Shown: positions 60,324 to 64,000 of the stretch, one piece after another
Numbering within the stretch: the stretch's first letter is position 1
How the letters are laid out: each line of letters opens with the position of its first letter
Assembly (NCBI RefSeq): GCF_900637185.1
Contig: NZ_LR134352.1
Coordinates: forward strand, 6,004,001-6,068,000
Source of the DNA: Nocardia asteroides
Lineage (GTDB): Bacteria; Actinomycetota; Actinomycetes; Mycobacteriales; Mycobacteriaceae
Length of the DNA stretch: 64,000 nt
Reading direction: 5' to 3'
Notes under the pieces: generated by a model
Databases searched by the model: none
What the model was told of the DNA's origin: nothing
Seen by the model: only the letters and a program-made list of their open reading frames with translations
Position numbers and translations under genes: made by a program

Positions 60324-60737
60324 ATGGCCCACACTCCCAGCGTGCTCTTCGTCTGCGTGCACAACGCGGGCAGATCGCAGATGGCGGCGGGACTGCTGCG
60401 GGCGATGGCGGGCGACCGGATCGACGTGCGCACCGCGGGCAGCGACCCGGCCCCCGAACTCAATCCGGCGGCGGTCGCGGTGATGGCCGAGATCGGCATC
60501 GACATCGCCGGTGAACGGCCCACACCGCTCACCGACGACGCCGTCGGCCTGTCCGATGTGGTGGTCACCATGGGCTGCGGCGAGGTGTGCCCGTACTTCC
60601 CCGGGATCAGCTACCGCGACTGGGTGCTGGCCGACCCGGCCGGGCAGCCGATCGAGGTGGTCCGCGGCATGCGCGACCACCTGCGGATCCTGATCGGCAA
60701 CCTCATCGCCGAACTGGTTCCGGTCCCGGCGCGCTGA
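60324..60737 (+). CDS. ArsC-type arsenate reductase/low-molecular-weight phosphatase
   Basis: Protein of 137 aa. The PTP loop is FVCVHNAGRSQMAAGLLRAM (Cys-x5-Arg-Ser) at about residue 11. A second Cys pair, MGCGEVCPYFPG, sits where mycothiol- or thioredoxin-coupled arsenate reductases keep their relay Cys. The Asp in VLADPAG is the general acid. No arsR, acr3 or arsT is in the window, so arsenate use is inference. The ATG at 60324 follows GAAAGGG. Confidence 0.88.
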   Translation: MAHTPSVLFVCVHNAGRSQMAAGLLRAMAGDRIDVRTAGSDPAPELNPAAVAVMAEIGIDIAGERPTPLTDDAVGLSDVVVTMGCGEVCPYFPGISYRDWVLADPAGQPIEVVRGMRDHLRILIGNLIAELVPVPAR

Positions 60738-60787
60738 GGTCCGATTCGTTCAAGACCGCGCCGCCCGGCAGTGCCTACGCTGCGGAT

Positions 60788-61186
60788 ATGACTCCACAGC
60801 TCGATGTCTTCTCGATCGTCGTCTCCGATATGGCCGCCTCGGTGGCCTTCTACCGAAGGCTGGGACTGGCGTTCCCCGAGGGCGCCGAAACCGAGGTGCA
60901 CACCGAGGCGCCACTGGGCGGCGGCCTGCGGCTGGCCCTGGACGCCGAACAGGTGATCGCCTCGTTCAGCCCCGGCTGGCAGCCGCCGACCGGGCCGGGC
61001 CGCAGCGGTATCGCCTTCCGCTGCGCCGACCCGGCCGAGGTCGACAAGCTCTGGGCCGAACTGGTCGACGCCGGCTACCACGGTGAACTCGCGCCATGGG
61101 ACGCCGTCTGGGGCCAGCGCTACGCTTCGCTCGCCGACCCCGACGGCCAGGGCGTCGACCTCTACGCCCCGTTGCCCAGCGAATAG
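60788..61186 (+). CDS. VOC-family (glyoxalase/bleomycin-resistance fold) protein
   Basis: Protein of 132 aa with the VOC fold: FSIVVSDMAASVAFYRRLGL, then LGGGLRLALDAEQ, GIAFRCADPAEVDKLW and ASLADPDGQGVDLYAP. Metal-ligand-type residues are partly replaced, so enzymatic activity is uncertain. TACGCT lies six bases before the ATG, no Shine-Dalgarno. The 3' end overlaps the convergent Nudix gene by 25 bp. Confidence 0.88.
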   Translation: MTPQLDVFSIVVSDMAASVAFYRRLGLAFPEGAETEVHTEAPLGGGLRLALDAEQVIASFSPGWQPPTGPGRSGIAFRCADPAEVDKLWAELVDAGYHGELAPWDAVWGQRYASLADPDGQGVDLYAPLPSE

Positions 61187-61650
61187 GCCGACCAGCGGTG
61201 CGGGTCGAGCCGGCGCTGCCGGTACCGGCCCAGCATCTCGCGGACCTCGTCGCTGACCGGCGGTTCCTCGGTCAGCCGGGGCCACAGGTGCATGTCGTGT
61301 GCGGTGAGACTCACCGGCCCGACTTCCGCCACCTCGACGGCGAAGGTGAACTGCCTGGTCCGGGCGCCGCGCCCGGACAGATAGTCGAAATCGCCCAGAT
61401 AGTCGGTGATTTCGGTGACCCGCAGGCCGGTTTCCTCCGCCACCTCGCGAGTCAGGGCGGCGTCGAGCGACTCCCCCGGCTCGACCACTCCGCTGGGTAG
61501 TTCCCAGCGGCCACTCAGCGAATCCGATCGTCGGCGGCGGAGGATGAGGACCCGCTCGTTCCGGACGACGACCGCGCCTACGACAAGTCGACGGACTTCG
61601 TCTCTTTCGGCCTCGATGCGGAGCGTGGAGTACACGGATACGTCGATCAT
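61162..61650 (-). CDS. Nudix hydrolase
   Basis: Protein of 162 aa. The Nudix box reads GVVEPGESLDAALTREVAEE with TGL following (about 55-77), and all catalytic Glu are present. It hydrolyses a nucleoside diphosphate linked to another moiety; substrate unknown. Convergent with the VOC gene. Confidence 0.93.
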   Translation of the reverse strand: MIDVSVYSTLRIEAERDEVRRLVVGAVVVRNERVLILRRRRSDSLSGRWELPSGVVEPGESLDAALTREVAEETGLRVTEITDYLGDFDYLSGRGARTRQFTFAVEVAEVGPVSLTAHDMHLWPRLTEEPPVSDEVREMLGRYRQRRLDPHRWSAYSLGNGA

Positions 61651-61774
61651 TGGGGTTCACATCCTCTCGTCGGTGGTTCGGACGTGCCTGACACTTGCGA
61701 CGGGGCGTGCACTGTGAGCCTAGCCCGCCGCGCGATGTTTGCCGAATGCGACTTTCCGGGCGCCGACCGGCCAC

Positions 61775-62470
61775 TCAGCGGGTTTGCAGAGCGCGGACCG
61801 AGCATCCGGCCAGGTCACGGAACTCCCGGGACAGGTGCGCCTGGTCGGCGAACCCGGTGACCGCGGCCGTTTCGGCGGCCGGAACCCCGGCCCGCACCGC
61901 CGCCAGCGCCCGCTGGAACCGCAGGATGCGGGCCAGTGTCTTGGGTCCGTAGCCGAACGCGGACAGGGCGCGCCGGTGCAGCAACCGCGGCGACATCCCG
62001 GCCAGGGCGGCCGTGCCCGACACCGTGGCGCCCGCGGCGATGGCGTCGACGATCGCGGGGATCGCCGGGTCGGCCGGTGCCGCGTCGACGGCGAATCGCA
62101 ACGCGATCGATTCCAGCGCCGCAACGCGGTCGGGCGCGTTGTCGACCCGCTCGGTGAGTTCGCGCGCCCGGCGGTCGCCGTAGAGGTCGGCCAGCCCGAC
62201 GCGCCGGTCCAGCAGTTCCACCGCCGGAATCCCCAGCAGGGTGGGGGCGGTACCGGGCGCGAACCGGAGGCCGGCGAACTCGCGCGCCCTGGCGGTGGGC
62301 AGGTGCACGGCGCGGCTGTCCGGGCCCGCCACCAGCAGCGTGCCCTCGGTCCAGATCAGGTCCATGCAGCCGTCGGGAAACACCGTCACCGGGGCGGCGG
62401 GCTCGGTGATCGTGTTCGTCCAGGCCACGGCACGGGCCAGCCGCGCCGGACGCTCCCGGTATTCGGTCAC
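61775..62470 (-). CDS. AraC-family regulator
   Basis: Regulator of 231 aa. An N-terminal effector region (VTVFPDGCMDLIWTEGTLLV, AGLRFAPGTAPTLLGIPA) is followed by the AraC domain (about 135-230) with ATVSGTAALAGMSPRLLHRR and ETAAVTGFADQAHLSREFRD. The GTG at 62470 is the family-like start. It is divergent from the thioesterase-like gene; a regulatory link is possible. Confidence 0.88.
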   Translation of the reverse strand: MTEYRERPARLARAVAWTNTITEPAAPVTVFPDGCMDLIWTEGTLLVAGPDSRAVHLPTARAREFAGLRFAPGTAPTLLGIPAVELLDRRVGLADLYGDRRARELTERVDNAPDRVAALESIALRFAVDAAPADPAIPAIVDAIAAGATVSGTAALAGMSPRLLHRRALSAFGYGPKTLARILRFQRALAAVRAGVPAAETAAVTGFADQAHLSREFRDLAGCSVRALQTR

Positions 62471-62582
62471 CCCTCGACGGTAACCCCGGCCACCGACACC
62501 GCGAACCGGCCCGTGACCGGGACCGCGCCGATACGCTGGCCGCACGGGACAGAGCGGTCCCGTTCGGGAAAGGACGCGGCCC

Positions 62583-63038
62583 ATGCCCGCAGACGACTTG
62601 GTCGACACCGTCAACAGCGCCATCGAGCTGGCGGTGCCCGCCGCGGCGAAGATGGGCGTGCGCGCGCTCGAGGTAGGCCGCGGCCACGCGGTGACCACCG
62701 TGCCCAGCGAGGGCAACGGCAATCACTTCGGCGCCATCTACGCCGGCGTGCAGTTCACCGTCGCCGAAGTCCTCGGCGGCGCGATCACCGCGGCCAGCTT
62801 CGACACCGCCGCGTTCTACCCGCTGGTGAAGTCCTTCGACATCGCCTTCCGCGCGATGGCCCGCAGCGACCTGCGCGCGACCGCGACGCTCAGCGAGGAC
62901 GAGATCGCGCGGGTGGGCGCCGAGGCCGCCGAGCACGGCAAGTCCGATTTCGTGCTGGAAGCGGTGGTGACCGACGCCGACGGCACCACCGTGGCCACCT
63001 CCCGTGGGGTCTATCAGCTGCGCGCCTTCGGGCGCTGA
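62583..63038 (+). CDS. Hotdog-fold thioesterase-like protein (DUF4442/PaaI type)
   Basis: Protein of 151 aa with the hotdog pattern GNGNHFGAIYAGVQFTVAEVLGGAI and a C-terminal ATATLSEDEIARV and VTDADGTTVATSRGVYQLR. It probably acts on acyl-CoA or acyl-ACP. The ATG follows GGAAAGGA. Its neighbours give no pathway. Confidence 0.83.
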   Translation: MPADDLVDTVNSAIELAVPAAAKMGVRALEVGRGHAVTTVPSEGNGNHFGAIYAGVQFTVAEVLGGAITAASFDTAAFYPLVKSFDIAFRAMARSDLRATATLSEDEIARVGAEAAEHGKSDFVLEAVVTDADGTTVATSRGVYQLRAFGR

Positions 63039-63130
63039 GACCCGCCGCCCGTCCCTGACTGCCGCCCGCGCCGGGCGCGACCGTAAGATCTGGCGGCACA
63101 ACCGTTCGGCTCGGCGGAGGGGTGGGCTCC

Positions 63131-63988
63131 ATGCAACCGGCAGGATCAGTGCGGCAACCGCGGGTCGCGGGATTTCCCGGCCCCGATATCGACGACGAAC
63201 CCGACGTCTGGTCGGGGGCGCCGGTCGACGACGACCGGATCAGGGCGCTGGCCGTCGGCGCCTACTACGGGCGCAGCTGGGGCGCGCACTGCGACGGCGT
63301 CGCGTTCCTGCCCGAGGAGGAAGGCAGCACCGCCACCCGGCGCGAGACCGCGATCGAGGGGCTGCACGAATCGTGGGGCGTCGACAACGCCGACGACGCG
63401 CGCGACACCATCCGCAGGCTGCTGGCCGGCATGCACGCGCCGCTGTTCGAACTCGTGCACCCGCTCGCCGTCGCCGCGGCCACCGAGAACGGCCGGGTCG
63501 ACCGGTCCGGCCTGGCCGACGAGCATCGCGAGTTCCTGCACACCCTGTCGGGTTTCCGCGGCTATCGCGGCCCGTCGGGCATCGACCGCGACTACGACGC
63601 CTGGTTGCAGGCCATCAAGCTCGGCATCACCGACAGCCTGCCGAGCCCGTTGCAGACCGACGCCACCGCCTGGGACCTGGCCCGGCTGGTCTTCATCGCC
63701 AGGGCGGCCTGCACCGCGGGCTACCTCACCGACGACGAGGCGTGGGAACACATGCTGACCGGCCTGGACCGGGCTCGCCAGCACTATCGCAACTGGCGCC
63801 AGTTCGGCGACGGTTTCCTCACCGGCGCGATCTTCTGGGCGGCCGCGCAAGACCTCTCGGCCGCGCGGAACCAGATCGCCGAGCGCAGGCGGATGATCGC
63901 CGGGCTGCACCTGCGCCCGTCGAGCCCGTGGCGGCGGGTGGCCCTGCACGCGGGCGCGCCGGTGTTCAGCCCGGCATCGCCAGCATGA
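63131..63988 (+). CDS. DUF1266 protein
   Basis: Protein of 285 aa with the DUF1266 pattern: GAYYGRSWGAHCDGV, ESWGVDNADDARDTIRRLLAGMH, then AWDLARLVFIARAACTAGYLTDDEAW and a C-terminal FGDGFLTGAIFWAA. The function of the family is unknown; it is widespread in actinobacteria. I use the ATG at 63131, ten bases after GGAGG; an in-frame GTG at 63122 is possible. It ends 12 bp before the window edge region. Confidence 0.87.
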   Translation: MQPAGSVRQPRVAGFPGPDIDDEPDVWSGAPVDDDRIRALAVGAYYGRSWGAHCDGVAFLPEEEGSTATRRETAIEGLHESWGVDNADDARDTIRRLLAGMHAPLFELVHPLAVAAATENGRVDRSGLADEHREFLHTLSGFRGYRGPSGIDRDYDAWLQAIKLGITDSLPSPLQTDATAWDLARLVFIARAACTAGYLTDDEAWEHMLTGLDRARQHYRNWRQFGDGFLTGAIFWAAAQDLSAARNQIAERRRMIAGLHLRPSSPWRRVALHAGAPVFSPASPA

Positions 63989-64000
63989 TGCCGACGGCCT

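Overview
The window is very G+C-rich actinobacterial DNA from a mycolic-acid-containing organism, most likely Nocardia or a close relative (inference). The evidence is an arabinosyltransferase of the EmbA/B/C family, an antigen-85-type mycolyltransferase/esterase, a resuscitation-promoting factor, an LppP/LprE-type lipoprotein, an MMPL transporter, a class A beta-lactamase lipoprotein with a divergent LysR gene, and a Streptomyces-like conservon with two P450s. No phage, IS element or CRISPR array was seen. The region looks like chromosome: 64 protein genes, two intact tRNA genes (Glu-CTC, Ala-GGC) and a pair of tRNA remnants.

Layout. 1-2.2 kb: two coupled lipases (minus), the first cut by the window edge. 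2.4-5.5 kb: PucR-type regulator, then a MarR regulator divergent from a DODA-type dioxygenase and a DoxX protein, with a 14-bp palindrome between. 5.5-7 kb: Rpf and a flavodoxin-fold reductase. 7-12 kb: ECF sigma factor, DM13 protein, zinc-finger anti-sigma, NarL-type response regulator, GtrA-like protein, sensor kinase and an HbpS/GlcG-like exported protein. 12-15 kb: a CsoR-family operon (MMPL, CsoR-like, DUF302) with three G-tract operators. 15-18 kb: stand-alone LigD-type polymerase, tRNA-Glu, TetR and acyl-CoA dehydrogenase. 18-23.4 kb: six overlapping genes forming a conservon with two P450s. 23.5-30 kb: GDSL lipoprotein hydrolase, saccharopine-dehydrogenase-like enzyme, AraC regulator, beta-lactamase, LysR and a second beta-lactamase-fold protein. 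30-39.5 kb: cell-envelope block (Emb, mycolyltransferase, Ser/Thr kinase, metallophosphoesterase, lipoprotein, small exported protein). 39.6-46 kb: PadR and membrane protein, DUF1304, fatty acid desaturase, MFS pump, methyltransferase, Uma2 nuclease, tRNA remnants. 46-49.6 kb: PaaX-like regulator and an AurF-type diiron oxygenase with an AidB-type dehydrogenase. 49.8-58.9 kb: exported histidine phosphatase, NTF2-like protein, tRNA-Ala, DsbA-like protein, MFS pump, phosphoglucomutase, two CrcB channels, DHA2 pump and its TetR. 58.9-64 kb: FAD-linked lactone-oxidase-type enzyme, ArsC/LMW phosphatase, VOC protein, Nudix, AraC, thioesterase-like and DUF1266 proteins.

How the genes work together. 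Several compact regulator-target modules can be read from the DNA: MarR/DODA/DoxX, CsoR-like/MMPL/DUF302, PadR/membrane protein, TetR/DHA2 pump, LysR/beta-lactamase and PaaX autoregulation. Many neighbours overlap by 4 bp (GTGA, ATGA or TTGA), which indicates translational coupling. At least seven genes have a TANNNT box 6-8 bases before an ATG or GTG and no Shine-Dalgarno, which suggests leaderless transcripts. The observations most worth follow-up are the CsoR-like protein without its metal-binding His, the conservon with a P450 lacking the K-helix Arg, the in-frame 30-bp minisatellite in the arabinosyltransferase, two partner-gene pairs interrupted by an opposite-strand gene, and two tRNA halves lying in reversed order.
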